Shown: piece after piece, positions 41,801-51,417 of the stretch
Layout of the letters: each line of letters opens with the position of its first letter
Numbering within the stretch: the first letter of the stretch is position 1
Assembly: GCF_900312745.1 (NCBI RefSeq)
Contig: NZ_OMPD01000009.1
Coordinates: 703,187 to 767,186, forward strand
Length of the DNA stretch: 64,000 nt
Reading direction: 5' to 3'
From: Aquimarina sp. AU58
GTDB taxonomy: Bacteria; Bacteroidota; Bacteroidia; Flavobacteriales; Flavobacteriaceae
Program-made: the position numbers and the translations under genes
The notes under the pieces: generated by a model
What the model was told of the DNA's origin: nothing
What the model saw: only the letters and a program-made list of their open reading frames with translations
The model's database searches: none

Positions 41801-42503
41801 CTTTTTTTACCTGATCAGATGCGCCAGAGCTAATTCCCTGATTATTGATATGAAATTGAGAATATTCTCCGGTACATGCGATAGCTAATCTAAAAGTTCT
41901 TAGTTTACCATCATTGGCATTTTTTAAAGCATTGAATTGTTGATTAGAAAAGTTTGATTTAACGTTTTCTTCAACCAGACACTCAAAACTATTAGGATCA
42001 GCAGGTAGATCTGCTTTAGCATAACAGATATAACTCGTTTTGTCTTTTGTATAAGGATCAATGTAGATGGTCGAATGATTTCCAGAAGTTATCATGGCGT
42101 GTAAACCAACATTAGAGAAACTAAATCTGGCAATAGATGTAGGATCATCAATCCCGTATCCAACAAAAGATTGGATACTTGGAAATCGTTTTGCGAGTCC
42201 TTCTTCAAGAACAGAAGCTTCAAGAATTCTAAATTTTTGTAATACTCCTTTTGCAGTAGGGAGTTGGATTACAACACCAGAACTTTTTTGTTGTACTCTT
42301 GATGGTGTACGTTGCAAGATAGATCTTAACGCTGTAGTGTTTAAGTTAAATAGTTGATACTGCGTTGGAGTTGTTTTTCTAAATTCTTTGGATTTGACTT
42401 GTGCTTTTGCAGGAGATACGGGACTCCATAGTTGTGCATTAACACTAATACTCACGAGTAAAAACGTGAGCACCAGTATTTTGTTAAAAATACTTGTTTT
42501 CAT
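38847..42503 (-). CDS. T9SS-secreted M12B/reprolysin-like metalloprotease with two FN3 domains
   Basis: The protein has 1218 residues with a signal peptide. A propeptide-like region precedes a metzincin domain with VAHEMGHQYGGNHTQ (zinc motif HExxHxxGxxH at 350-360) and a following Met-turn-type STIMGYAG. An Ig-like part follows. Two tandem fibronectin type III domains lie at about 661-750 and 753-840 and are very alike (SNITQTTVDLNWNAATDNVG and SNITKTTVNLSWDASTDNVG). A jelly-roll/MAM-like region with FPYTEGFENTLGAWKQ comes next. A C-terminal Por sorting domain (VEVSAFPNPVGKDRLLHVIV... INTSALPSGLYILKL) sends it out by the type IX system. It is a likely extracellular protease. Confidence 0.9.
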   Translation of the reverse strand: MKTSIFNKILVLTFLLVSISVNAQLWSPVSPAKAQVKSKEFRKTTPTQYQLFNLNTTALRSILQRTPSRVQQKSSGVVIQLPTAKGVLQKFRILEASVLEEGLAKRFPSIQSFVGYGIDDPTSIARFSFSNVGLHAMITSGNHSTIYIDPYTKDKTSYICYAKADLPADPNSFECLVEENVKSNFSNQQFNALKNANDGKLRTFRLAIACTGEYSQFHINNQGISSGASDQVKKEAVLSAVNTTMTRVNGIFERDLALTMVLVNNNTDIIFLDANTDNLSNSNANALINESQTVCDNAIGFNNYDIGHAFSTGGGGLAQLRSPCTNSKARGITGSGRPIGDAYDVDYVAHEMGHQYGGNHTQNNSCQRSNASVEPGSASTIMGYAGICSPNVQNNSDAYFHAISIQEMWQNISQGNSTCGNQTNTGNAAPTANAGQDYTIPASTPFVLKGNGSDANSGNNLTYCWEQMDAQPATMPPVATSTNGPAFRSLTPTASSDRYMPALPTVISGQTSSTWEVVPSVSRTMNFRLTVRDNASGGASTASDDTKITVAGAAGPFVVNAPNTNVNWASGSTQTVTWDVAGTTSNGINAANVDILLSTDGGNTYTTTIASAVPNDGSHSITVPNAVGTQNRIMVRGSGHIFYDISNANFEISGGSGGDTQAPTTPGGLAASNITQTTVDLNWNAATDNVGVTGYDIYQGNTVVTTVTSTSYQVTGLSANTSYSFRVKAKDAAGNESNFSNTANATTLSQPDTQAPTTPANLAASNITKTTVNLSWDASTDNVGVSGYDVYRGTTVISTVTTTSYQVTGLSPDTAYSFSVKAKDASGNESNASTTVNITTLPDTGGSSCTAEISSFPYTEGFENTLGAWKQATGDDFDWAVDANGTPSRNTGPSSASQGTYYVYMESSTPNYPTKRAILNSPCFDLTAQTKANFSFKYHMYGASTMGSLALEASNDNGATWTSVWSKSGNQGNSWQSVNVDLNTYLGATVQLRFNGVTGNTWQGDIAIDDVSLSEGGSQTTCTDVVLTLNFDNYPQETSWQITDSNNQVVASGGTYDSQPDGSTLTITECLEPGTYTFTLNDTYGDGICCAYGNGSYTLTSEGTTIASGGSFGSSEATTFTIGSPSARSLVTIEGTTTTKQVEVSAFPNPVGKDRLLHVIVSKKDTSYEIVSILGKIVMKGKLVQKTINTSALPSGLYILKLNPGGEGKYKSFQFVQE

Positions 42504-42724
42504 AATTGAGTTTGGTTTGTGTTAGTAAATCTATGTCATTGGCTGTACAACTCTTAATCATGAAATTTAGTACTTGTAAAATAACATTTAACATAAAATA
42601 ATAATAACTGGCTCAAAATCTTAAATTAATGTTAAATAAAATATATAAATGTATTTCCTTAAAGTAGTAAGGTGAAAAGCAGGAAAATGCTCTGTAGTAT
42701 GGAGTTATGTATATATTGAGTTCT

Positions 42725-42768
42725 GATAAAAGAAAACCCGAAATTTAAATTTCGGGTTTTCTTTTATC
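42725..42768 (-). terminator. Perfect 44-nt palindromic terminator
   Basis: GATAAAAGAAAACCCGAAAT and its exact complement flank a short centre and form a long stem with A/T runs. It lies about 20 bp beyond the stop of the gene at 42787-45255. Confidence 0.85.
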
Positions 42769-42786
42769 GTTTTTTTTAACAATAGA

Positions 42787-45255
42787 TTAATTTATTTGGT
42801 AGATAAGCACTCCATTTTCTTCTCCCTGAACTACAAATTCGAGATTAGGATCCTTATCCATATTCCCTAAACTTAATACAGAATTACCATATACCGGGAA
42901 ATTAGGAAATAGCTCAGCATTGCTATCGTATAAGTATACTTTTTTGGCTTGTATATCTGTAATGGTAACATAAATCTTATTATTGATAAAATAAAGTTTA
43001 GGCTCTGTATACACTCCAAAATCAAGTTCAAGGGTTTTACCTTTTATAGTAAGTTTATTTTCAGAAAAAGTAACCAGGGTTTTATTGGTAGCTACCATTC
43101 TATTATCCTCATGCAAACTTAGATTTTGCTCTACAGCATTACCATCGTTTTGTACTTGAATTAATTTTCCACTTTTAGTAGTAGATGTAAATTTGTTCAG
43201 GTATTGGTACCATTCATTTTTAGAAAAATCAACTTTTTCTTTTACATTAATTCGCGGTTTACCTATTCGATCTAGGATAGTTAATGTTCCATTTTTTTCA
43301 GAAAGTAAAATATAATCTTTAGTTCCGATTCTAATATGTTTTGGCGGTAAAATAAGATCTGTTTCTGTGTTTTCAAACCTAAAACCGGTTACAGCTTTTG
43401 CCTCTGCATCAAACATTTTTATTTCATTGCCCTGGGTAATAACAATACGATAACGCTTGCTTTTGTCATAATCAAATAACGCAAGAGGTTGTGTAATTGG
43501 TTTTTCAAATGTCTTAGGATATGGTTTTACATCTTTTCCATCGCGATCAACCAGATATAAGGTATTGGCAGTATTAAATAATAGTTGGTATCTGCCATTT
43601 TTGTAGATATCGATTTGTTGAATATCGCCTAGTATTTCACCATCGACTTGTTTTTTCCAGAAAATAGCACCTTTATCAGAAATTAGATATACATTGTTTT
43701 CGATATCCTGTACTGTAACATCCATACCTTTGGTTCTGTGGTTTTTAACAAGAACGGGCCTGGTTAATACCTTATTTTCCAAAGTAGTTGATGCAATTTG
43801 TGTGACAGATGTAGCGGCACCTTTAGCTCTGCTTTTTTGTAAAATGCTATGCACGTGAGCAAAATCGTTTTCTTTTACAACCTGTACTATTCCTATTTGA
43901 TATCCTTTATTTTTAAGTGCTTGCCATTGCGATGAATGTTCTTCTTCAACATTTTTAGAAATGTATTCTTTTATGTTTTTGATAGTACCTGCTATTAATA
44001 TTGAAGATTCGTCGGATAAATCTTTTACAGTTGCTTTGTAATACTCTTGATCATAGAGTAATGTTTGATTCAGGATATTAGCAATAATATCTTTAAGAGC
44101 TCTTGTAGAAGATCCAAAAATGATAAAATCATCCCGAACAAAATAAAACTTGGCGTCAAAATCGTTAACCAAAGGAGTAAGGATTTGCGAAAAAGCAGAG
44201 GAGCCTTTATAATTGTATATTGGTGTATTTCTATAGGTGTCTACTTTATCTCCTGCCAAACTTTCCTGAGCCGTTTCGGGGTTAAGAGAATTTAGAACTA
44301 ATATATTTTCTTTTTCGAGAAAAATCATACCGATTTCAGAAACACCTGATAATATATCGTCAAGGTCTCCAGGGATATCTTCTAATTCTCTATCCTGCGC
44401 TAAGGATAGATTTTTCTTCAATACATCAAAGTCATCGTAAGTATAAGAGATAAACCCTCTTGCAGTAACAGGTGTCACTTTTGAAATTTTATTCTCCTGG
44501 GCGATTGTATTATCAAAAATCCCAATGGTACTGGATAGTGAATCTTTTTCTATAGCAATACCATCCAGGTACATTGCATCCTGTCCTATAGTAGCATCGG
44601 CTGATATCCAACCGCTAAAATTTTGCAAGCTTTTGAGATCTGTATTAGGCAGTAATGTATTGTGAATGTTTTGTAATTTTTTCCCATTTACCAGTACAGA
44701 TAATGTGTTTTCGGTACCAGACACTTCATATACTTTTTGTAAATCTTTATCAATAGGAATTGGAGCGGCTTGCATTCGTATTGCATTTTCGATCAATAAT
44801 TGAGAAGAAGAGGCAATAAGCAGGCTATCCTGTCGGGTAGCAAAAAATGATTCTCCCTTTGATGTCACCTTATAAATGGTATTCTCAGAATAATTTATAG
44901 TTTCAATCTGCTTTGTATTTAGCGAATCGGTATTGATTACAGAAGGATCGAATTTTGAAATATAGGTATATTCATAATCGTTTTTTCCTAATGGAGAGAA
45001 ACATAATATGCTTTCTGTCTGATGCGTTTGATCCAGAATAGACAAGTTTTTGAAGTATTCGAAAAAAGCAATCTGGTTATTGTTTTTGATAAAATTATTA
45101 TCTCTTAATTTACTGGCAGCACCTTCAAGATCATTAATTTTTATAATAATTTGAGTATCTCTTGGGATGTGATCCAGTAAAGAATTTGATTTTTTCGATG
45201 TGTCCTCGCAAGAAATAGCAATAAAAATTAAAAGAACAGCGGTTATCTTTTTCAT
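42787..45255 (-). CDS. Large lipoprotein with C-terminal beta-propeller-like region
   Basis: The protein has 822 residues from the ATG at 45255; the frame is open 23 codons further, but the signal begins here. The lipobox is LLIFIAISC. The N-terminal two-thirds have repeated halves typical of DUF3352-like periplasmic proteins (LLDHIPRDTQIIIKINDLEG, SVLVNGKKLQNIHNTLLPNT). From about residue 530 on there are strand-turn repeats such as VYLISDKGAIFWKKQVDGEI and LFNTANTLYLVDRDGKDVKP, suggesting a beta-propeller. It lies upstream of the metalloprotease gene on the same strand but is separated from it by a strong terminator. Function is unknown. Confidence 0.8.
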   Translation of the reverse strand: MKKITAVLLIFIAISCEDTSKKSNSLLDHIPRDTQIIIKINDLEGAASKLRDNNFIKNNNQIAFFEYFKNLSILDQTHQTESILCFSPLGKNDYEYTYISKFDPSVINTDSLNTKQIETINYSENTIYKVTSKGESFFATRQDSLLIASSSQLLIENAIRMQAAPIPIDKDLQKVYEVSGTENTLSVLVNGKKLQNIHNTLLPNTDLKSLQNFSGWISADATIGQDAMYLDGIAIEKDSLSSTIGIFDNTIAQENKISKVTPVTARGFISYTYDDFDVLKKNLSLAQDRELEDIPGDLDDILSGVSEIGMIFLEKENILVLNSLNPETAQESLAGDKVDTYRNTPIYNYKGSSAFSQILTPLVNDFDAKFYFVRDDFIIFGSSTRALKDIIANILNQTLLYDQEYYKATVKDLSDESSILIAGTIKNIKEYISKNVEEEHSSQWQALKNKGYQIGIVQVVKENDFAHVHSILQKSRAKGAATSVTQIASTTLENKVLTRPVLVKNHRTKGMDVTVQDIENNVYLISDKGAIFWKKQVDGEILGDIQQIDIYKNGRYQLLFNTANTLYLVDRDGKDVKPYPKTFEKPITQPLALFDYDKSKRYRIVITQGNEIKMFDAEAKAVTGFRFENTETDLILPPKHIRIGTKDYILLSEKNGTLTILDRIGKPRINVKEKVDFSKNEWYQYLNKFTSTTKSGKLIQVQNDGNAVEQNLSLHEDNRMVATNKTLVTFSENKLTIKGKTLELDFGVYTEPKLYFINNKIYVTITDIQAKKVYLYDSNAELFPNFPVYGNSVLSLGNMDKDPNLEFVVQGEENGVLIYQIN

Positions 45256-45443
45256 TATGCCAATGCGTTTTGTATTCCTGAATTTGGTTGTCAAAATAAA
45301 AATTTTCAGTTTCCCGGTTTGCAAAATATAAAATCTAAATTTAATAATTTATTTAACTTAAGGTATCTAAAATTTATTTCCATCTATTTGTTAAATTCTT
45401 TTTTAAACCAAGCTTTTCTCTTTCTTCAGCCTCAAAGATATAA

Positions 45444-46046
45444 CTATTTAAGATCTAGTGTAAGTTGTTCTGGTAATAGCCTAAAGCTTTTCCTATGATA
45501 TTTGGTAATTCCATATTTTCGAATGGCATCTCGGTGCTCTACTGTTGGGTATCCTTTATTCTTTTTCCAGTTGTACATAGGGAACTCTTCATGTATTTTT
45601 TCCATAAACTCATCACGATATGTTTTTGCCAATACAGAGGCTGCTGCAATATTTAAATATTTTCCGTCTCCCTTTATAACGCAAGTATAGGGTATATTAT
45701 GATATGGCTTAAACCTGTTTCCGTCTACAATGATATGTTCTGGCTCAGGTTTTAATTGCGCTATCGATCTTTGCATAGCCAGAATAGAGGCGTTTAAAAT
45801 ATTGATCTCATCAATCTCTTCCATAAAAATATGTGTAACACCGTAGGTCAAAGAGGAGTCTTCTATTATAGGTTTTAGTAGATTTCTTTTGGCTTCGGTA
45901 AGTTGTTTAGAATCAGTAAGAATCGAATTATTGAAATCACCAGGTAAGATTACGGCTGCTGCTGTGACCGGACCTGCCAGGCATCCTCGCCCTGCCTCAT
46001 CGGTGCCACATTCGAGAATGTCTGGATTTAATTGTAATGTAAGCAT
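45444..46046 (-). CDS. rnhB: Ribonuclease HII
   Basis: The protein has 200 residues. It removes ribonucleotides and RNA primers from RNA/DNA hybrids. The RNase HII signature [20 protein letters not shown] gives Asp16 and Glu17 as metal ligands. Asp108 (IIVDGNRF) and Asp145 (AKTYRDEFM) complete the active site. Length is standard. It diverges from the porin gene at 46181, with about 130 bp between them. Confidence 0.95.
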   Translation of the reverse strand: MLTLQLNPDILECGTDEAGRGCLAGPVTAAAVILPGDFNNSILTDSKQLTEAKRNLLKPIIEDSSLTYGVTHIFMEEIDEINILNASILAMQRSIAQLKPEPEHIIVDGNRFKPYHNIPYTCVIKGDGKYLNIAAASVLAKTYRDEFMEKIHEEFPMYNWKKNKGYPTVEHRDAIRKYGITKYHRKSFRLLPEQLTLDLK

Positions 46047-46154
46047 ATTACGAAGATACGGTATGAATAGAATACCTAAAAACTATTTTTATAAATTGAC
46101 TAAAAAGTTAATTTAAACAAACAATGAGTATCATTTACTTTCGTTAAAAAAGTA

Positions 46155-46162
46155 TATTTTTG
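46155..46162 (+). promoter_or_regulatory. Porin gene -7 box (TATTTTTG)
   Basis: TATTTTTG fits TAnnTTTG. It would give a leader of only about 12 nt before ATG 46181, which also supports that ATG over an upstream in-frame start at 46160 lying inside the box region. Confidence 0.55.
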
Positions 46163-46180
46163 CCACAGTTTAGCATTCTA

Positions 46181-48163
46181 ATGAGAAAAAACATAATATT
46201 TATAGTTGCACTGTTATCGGTTTCGATGATGTGGGCACAAAGAGATCAGGAGAGAGTAGGTGATTCTAATCTAGGAGATGGATCTCAAGAACCCAGAAAA
46301 TCGTTAAGGCAGCCAAAGACTAAAAAAAAGAAGCCACCGGTTACAGACTATAAGATCATTACGATAAAAAATGATACAACGTATCAGGATACAACATTAA
46401 CGATACTAAAGGATTATAAGTTTAATTATCTGCGTAGAGATGATTTTGAGTTACTTCCTATTCATAATGTTGGGCAAACCTATAATAGTTTGGCAAAGCG
46501 AGAAGAGCGAGACCATATATTACCACTTATGGGAGCCAGGGCCAGGCATTTCAATTTTATGGAAGCCGAAGATATAAAGTACTACCAGGTGCCTACCCCG
46601 CTTACCGAGTTGTATTTTAGAACTACTTTTGAACAAGGGCAGCAACTAGATGCTTTTTTTACGGTAAATACTTCACCAAGACTTAATCTTTCGATCGCTT
46701 ATAAAGGCGTACGATCTTTGGGGAAATATCAACATGCTTTAACGAGTACAGGTAATTTTAGAGCTACAGCTAGTTATTCGACCAAAAATGACCGGTATAG
46801 AGTACGTACTCATTTTGTGTCACAAGATTTGCTTAATGAAGAAAATGGAGGATTATCGGCAGAAGGACTAAATCAGTATTTGGGTACAGGCAATTTTGTT
46901 GGAGAAGAAGATGAATTTGCAGATCGAGGTTCGGTGTCTGTTAATTTTCAAAATGCCGAAAGTATATTACTAGGAAAACGATTTTATCTAAATCACGAAT
47001 ACGCAATACTTAAAAAAACAGATAGTTCTTCTACAGCATTGTCGGTAGGACATATAATGGATCTTACAGATAAGAGATTTAAATATGATCAGGCAGCAAT
47101 TGCTCCCGATAATCTCTTGGGGGCATCCTATGTAGCTACAAATATTTCTGATAATGTAGCTTTAGAAGATTTTAGCAACCAGGTATTTGTAGATTTTACC
47201 AATAAGTGGTTGGGGAATCTGCGTGTACTGGGCGGAAGCTCTAATTATAATTACGGGTATAATGCAATTGTAAATCAGGTAAACAGTTCTGGTGCTCAAA
47301 TAAATATAACAAATCGTATTAAAGGAGATATATATTCTGTTGGGGGTGAGTATAAGAATACCTATAAAGGATTTAAGCTGTTTGCAGATGGAATGACCAT
47401 TGTTTCTGGTGATTTTACAGGAAATTATTTTAATGCAGGTGCGGGGTATGACCTTAATGATAACTATGGTATCCAGGCCAAAGTAAGTTCTACATCTGTT
47501 GCTCCCAATTATAATTTTTTACTCTACCAAAGTGATTATGTAAACTATAACTGGCAAAATAATTTTGATAATACCGAAACTCAAAAAATACAGGTTAATA
47601 TCAAAGCCAGGAAAATTGCTGAAGTAGAAGCGAGCTATGCTACGATTAGTAAATATACCTATTTTACAAAGGATGCTAATGCTGCAATTGTACCTCTACA
47701 AGCTCCAGAAAGTATTGATGTACTGAAGGTAAAACTTTCACAAGGACTTAAATACTGGAAACTAGGTCTTGATAATACCGTAATGTATCAAAACATTCAG
47801 GGAGGAGATCAGATATATAATGTACCCGAAATTACCACCAGAAACAGTTTGTATTATCACGATCACTGGTTTAAAAAAGCATTGTATTTACAAACAGGAG
47901 TCACTTTTAAATACTTTACAAGCTATAAAGCAGATGCATACGATCCTGTGTTGTCCGAGTTTTATGTTCAAAATACCGAAGAGATTGGTGGTTACCCTCA
48001 GTTTGATATCTTTTTTAATGCCAAGGTACGACAGACAAGAATCTTTTTTAAAGTCGAAAACTTTGGTGAAGCCTTTAGACAGAACAACGAGTTTTCTGCA
48101 CCGGGATATGCAACACGTGATGCTGTATTGCGCTTTGGTTTGGTTTGGAATTTCTTTTTGTAA
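46181..48163 (+). CDS. Putative outer-membrane porin (Porin_10 type)
   Basis: The protein has 660 residues from the ATG at 46181. The signal peptide is IIFIVALLSVSMMWAQ. A Lys/Pro-rich linker (QPKTKKKKPPVTDYKI) precedes a barrel of long alternating strands with aromatic girdles, such as LYFRTTFEQGQQLDAFFTVN, and ends in a C-terminal strand with terminal aromatic residue (RFGLVWNFFL). The pattern ending in F-F-L and the early LPLMGARARHFNFMEAEDIK segment fit the Porin_10 family of Bacteroidota. The substrate is unknown. Confidence 0.8.
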   Translation: MRKNIIFIVALLSVSMMWAQRDQERVGDSNLGDGSQEPRKSLRQPKTKKKKPPVTDYKIITIKNDTTYQDTTLTILKDYKFNYLRRDDFELLPIHNVGQTYNSLAKREERDHILPLMGARARHFNFMEAEDIKYYQVPTPLTELYFRTTFEQGQQLDAFFTVNTSPRLNLSIAYKGVRSLGKYQHALTSTGNFRATASYSTKNDRYRVRTHFVSQDLLNEENGGLSAEGLNQYLGTGNFVGEEDEFADRGSVSVNFQNAESILLGKRFYLNHEYAILKKTDSSSTALSVGHIMDLTDKRFKYDQAAIAPDNLLGASYVATNISDNVALEDFSNQVFVDFTNKWLGNLRVLGGSSNYNYGYNAIVNQVNSSGAQINITNRIKGDIYSVGGEYKNTYKGFKLFADGMTIVSGDFTGNYFNAGAGYDLNDNYGIQAKVSSTSVAPNYNFLLYQSDYVNYNWQNNFDNTETQKIQVNIKARKIAEVEASYATISKYTYFTKDANAAIVPLQAPESIDVLKVKLSQGLKYWKLGLDNTVMYQNIQGGDQIYNVPEITTRNSLYYHDHWFKKALYLQTGVTFKYFTSYKADAYDPVLSEFYVQNTEEIGGYPQFDIFFNAKVRQTRIFFKVENFGEAFRQNNEFSAPGYATRDAVLRFGLVWNFFL

Positions 48164-48178
48164 CCGAGCCGTTATATA

Positions 48179-49312
48179 ATGTGCGAAATCAATTTAAATA
48201 TTTTCAACCTTATTATAATAGCATCTATATGTATAGGAACCACATTTGGGTTATTACTTATTTTTACTAAGCGGATAAATAAAAAAGCTAATGTACTACT
48301 TGGCTTAGTTACTTTTATTATTGTTTTTTGGAATATTTGGATATTGAGTTTGGATTTTCAAATCACTAATTATATACCACATTTTTATTTAATACCATTA
48401 AATTATTCTTTAGCTCTTGGACCATTATTATATTTATATGTAAAAAAAATAACCAACTTTAGTTATCGTCTTTCTAAAAAAGACAGCATTCATTTTTTGC
48501 CATTAGTAATAGAACTCGCGATACATTTTATGATTAGTCGTGATGCACTTGTTAATAATACTATTGGTATAGAAACGAATACCTATCTTCAATTAATGCC
48601 TGTTGTTCAGTTTTTTGCAATTATTTCTATAGTAACCTATTGTTTATATGCCCTAAAAGAAATTAAAGTTTATCACACATGGTTAAATAAAAATTACAGC
48701 AATAATGACGCATATAGCTTAAGATGGTTATATAGGTTGATTATCGTATTTGCTGTACTTTGGTTTTTATGGACACCCTATACTATTATTGATTATATAG
48801 TATTTAATTTTCAGTTAGGCATAAGTGATTATTACCCAATTTATGCAGTACTGTCTATTATCACTATTTGGATTAGTGCAGAAGCTTTTTTAAGACCAGA
48901 AGTAATTTTACTCGAGGCTAATAGAGAAAATAGTATTGATAAAGAAAAGCCATCTGAAGAAATCTTCAAAAAAGCATCTTGGTTAAAAGAGCAAATGGTA
49001 ACTAATCGTTTTTATCTTAACTCAGAATTGACATTAAAGTCTTTAGCAGAAAACCTTAAAATGCACCCCAATATTTTGTCTAAAGTAATAAACGATGGTT
49101 TGGATAAAAATTTCTCGGATTTTGTAAATGAATATCGTGTAAATGCTATTATCGAAAAATTACATAGTGGTAATTATGATCACATAACCTTATTAGGTTT
49201 GTCTTTTGAGTGTGGTTTTAATTCAAAAACAACTTTTAACAGAGTCTTTAAAAATATTAAGGGCATTACTCCTTTGCATTATAAGAAATCAATAAAAAAA
49301 GACTCTCAATAG
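48179..49312 (+). CDS. AraC family regulator with N-terminal multi-pass membrane domain
   Basis: The protein has 377 residues. About seven hydrophobic segments fill the first 240 residues (LIIIASICIGTTFGLLLIFT to the segment near ISAEAFLRPEVI). A C-terminal AraC double helix-turn-helix follows (LTLKSLAENLKMHPNILSKV and LGLSFECGFNSKTTFNRVFK). Membrane-embedded AraC proteins are common in Bacteroidota and should sense an envelope or lipophilic signal directly. It starts 16 bp after the porin gene and is 87 bp upstream of a serine hydrolase gene on the same strand. A paralogue of identical plan lies at 59533-60678, also followed by a serine hydrolase. Confidence 0.85.
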   Translation: MCEINLNIFNLIIIASICIGTTFGLLLIFTKRINKKANVLLGLVTFIIVFWNIWILSLDFQITNYIPHFYLIPLNYSLALGPLLYLYVKKITNFSYRLSKKDSIHFLPLVIELAIHFMISRDALVNNTIGIETNTYLQLMPVVQFFAIISIVTYCLYALKEIKVYHTWLNKNYSNNDAYSLRWLYRLIIVFAVLWFLWTPYTIIDYIVFNFQLGISDYYPIYAVLSIITIWISAEAFLRPEVILLEANRENSIDKEKPSEEIFKKASWLKEQMVTNRFYLNSELTLKSLAENLKMHPNILSKVINDGLDKNFSDFVNEYRVNAIIEKLHSGNYDHITLLGLSFECGFNSKTTFNRVFKNIKGITPLHYKKSIKKDSQ

Positions 49313-49399
49313 CGTTAAATGAGTCCCATTCTATAATATGGAGCTTTTGTAAGCCCTGGTAGATCTATGTTTGTTGAATAATTCAATTATCAATCAAAC

Positions 49400-51055
49400 A
49401 TGAAATCAAAAATGAAATCAAATTATTTAGTACTTATTGTTTGCTTCATCGTAGCATGCAATACTAGTAAAAGTTCAACACCAAAAAAATCTCAAACCAA
49501 TGAAATTGAGAATCTATTTTTTTCAAAGGTTGACTTTAAAAAAAATAAACCTACACCAAATGACTACGTCAATAGTTTTACACTTAATAAAGATGAGTTT
49601 CTGAACATTCATTTTACATTAAATAAACCTCTTATTGAAAGCCTTAAATTATTATCCCCAGGCTTATCACAAGATCAATTATTGAATAAAGGGAATTTTC
49701 AATTTTCGTTTTTAGTAGATGGAAAAAAAGTTCATGTAGAAAATTTAAACAAAGGTGCAGGAACTATAGATTCTAAAACAACCAAACTTAAACATATGGT
49801 TCCGTTAATGTATCCCGAACAGATTGATTTTTGGGGTTGGTTTATGTGGCTAAAGTTTATGAAATTAAGTGGAGGACAAGATGTTCTCGTAGAAGGTAAC
49901 CATTCTTTAACTATTGAAGTAAGACCCTATTTAAAAGAAGAAACGCTAAAAGTAGGTGCGATTTTAGCCAAAGGAAATATAACAATCGAAGTGGCCAAAA
50001 TTGCTATAGACGAAAGTCTAATACCAGTTCAAAAAATACAGCCCGATAGTGGTTGGCAATTATCTAAAGATAGTTTTGATCGTCACAAAATAGAAGCACT
50101 AAATAGAAAAATAGCTGAAAAAAGATTCGAAAATATTAATGGAGTTGTCGTTATAAAAGAAAACAAGCTTTTAATAGAAGAATATTTTAATGGTGAAGAC
50201 AGAAATAGTTTACACAACTCAAGATCTGTAGGGAAATCATTTGCATCTACAGTGCTGGGGATTGCTATTAAAGAAAACTATATCAATAGTGAAAATGCAT
50301 TTTTAAAAGATTTTTACAAATTAAAATCCTTTAAAAATTATAGCAGTAAGAAAGATTCTGTAACATTAAAATCTCTTCTAACTATGAGTTCGGGATTTCT
50401 TGGTGATGATAGTGATTACAATAGTTTAGGAAATGAAGAAAATATGTATCCAACCGATAACTGGGTTAAATTTTCACTTGATTTACCAATGCAGAAAGAT
50501 AAAACAATAGGAAAAGATTTTACTTATTTTACTGCTGGAGTTGTGATCTTAGGAGATATCATTCATAAATCTGTTCCTGAAGGGTTAATTTCTTATGCAG
50601 ATAAAAAATTATTTGAACCACTTAATATTACCAATTATAAATGGCAATACACACCACAAAAAGTTGGGAATACCGCTGGGGGAATACAGTTAAGAGCCAT
50701 CGACTTTGCTAAGTATGGGCAATTATACAAAAACAAAGGAAAATGGAATGGCAAACAAATTATAACAGAAAAATGGGTAGAGAAAAGTGTATCAAAACAA
50801 GTATCACAAGCCTATGCTGGTATAAAAGATGGCTACTACGGCTACCTTTTCTGGAATAAAATATATACCATTAATGGCAAAGATTACCCAGTTTCTTTTT
50901 GTAGTGGTAGAGGTGGGAATAAGATTTTTATCTTTAAAAACATTCCTTTTGTTGTTGTTATTACTTCTTCTGCATATAACAATCCAAATGCTCATGCTAA
51001 TGCAGACAAAATGATGAAGGAATATATATTACCTGCAATAATAGAGAAAAAATAA
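49400..51055 (+). CDS. Serine hydrolase of the beta-lactamase/S12 fold, lipoprotein
   Basis: The protein has 551 residues. The lipobox is IVCFIVAC. The first 220 residues are a beta-rich domain of unknown type. The S12 core follows: SRSVGKSFASTVLG (nucleophile Ser in S-x-x-K), DFTYFTAGVVILGD (the Tyr motif) and a final CSGRGGNKIFIFKN as the third box. These hydrolases act on beta-lactams, D-amino peptides or esters; the substrate is unknown. It follows the membrane AraC regulator at 48179-49312. A class C spacer follows it. Confidence 0.8.
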   Translation: MKSKMKSNYLVLIVCFIVACNTSKSSTPKKSQTNEIENLFFSKVDFKKNKPTPNDYVNSFTLNKDEFLNIHFTLNKPLIESLKLLSPGLSQDQLLNKGNFQFSFLVDGKKVHVENLNKGAGTIDSKTTKLKHMVPLMYPEQIDFWGWFMWLKFMKLSGGQDVLVEGNHSLTIEVRPYLKEETLKVGAILAKGNITIEVAKIAIDESLIPVQKIQPDSGWQLSKDSFDRHKIEALNRKIAEKRFENINGVVVIKENKLLIEEYFNGEDRNSLHNSRSVGKSFASTVLGIAIKENYINSENAFLKDFYKLKSFKNYSSKKDSVTLKSLLTMSSGFLGDDSDYNSLGNEENMYPTDNWVKFSLDLPMQKDKTIGKDFTYFTAGVVILGDIIHKSVPEGLISYADKKLFEPLNITNYKWQYTPQKVGNTAGGIQLRAIDFAKYGQLYKNKGKWNGKQIITEKWVEKSVSKQVSQAYAGIKDGYYGYLFWNKIYTINGKDYPVSFCSGRGGNKIFIFKNIPFVVVITSSAYNNPNAHANADKMMKEYILPAIIEKK

Positions 51056-51417
51056 AGCCAATAGCCAGCAATGTATAAAAACGTAGGATGGTTTAAGATA
51101 GTTTGAAAGGCTTCGAAATTTACTAAGTCGTCAAATCTTAAATTAGACATTTGCAAAAAAATGATAAAAGCGAAATATTTATATTTGATTTAGTACCAAT
51201 CTAAAAAATTATCATTAATTAACCGCCCTACGTTTCTTATACAAAACGTTAGTAATAATTTATAATAGGATTTCTGTATTCAAGCTCTCAAAAAATAAGA
51301 AACAAATAACTTTCTAAGAACGTGAACTCTATCTAATTCATCAAAAAAGATTCACAAGGATTGTGTAACATAAATAAGTTTTTAAACTCTGATATTTAGA
51401 ATCAATCAATCAATCAA
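51056..51417. repeat. Class C cassette-type spacer (copy 1)
   Basis: This gene-free stretch has AGCAATGTATAAAAACGTAG near its left end and CCCTACGTTTCTTATACAAA plus ACGTTAGTAAT in its middle. These are inverted copies of each other separated by about 135 bp. A similar arrangement is seen at 57100-57300. The remainder up to 51417 contains no supported gene. It ends in four AATC units directly before the next start codon. Confidence 0.6.

Noticed and set aside
51402..51417. AATC tetranucleotide run before the gene at 51418 as a phase-variation switch
   Set aside because: Only four units lie upstream of the start, outside the coding frame. This is too short to argue for slippage control.
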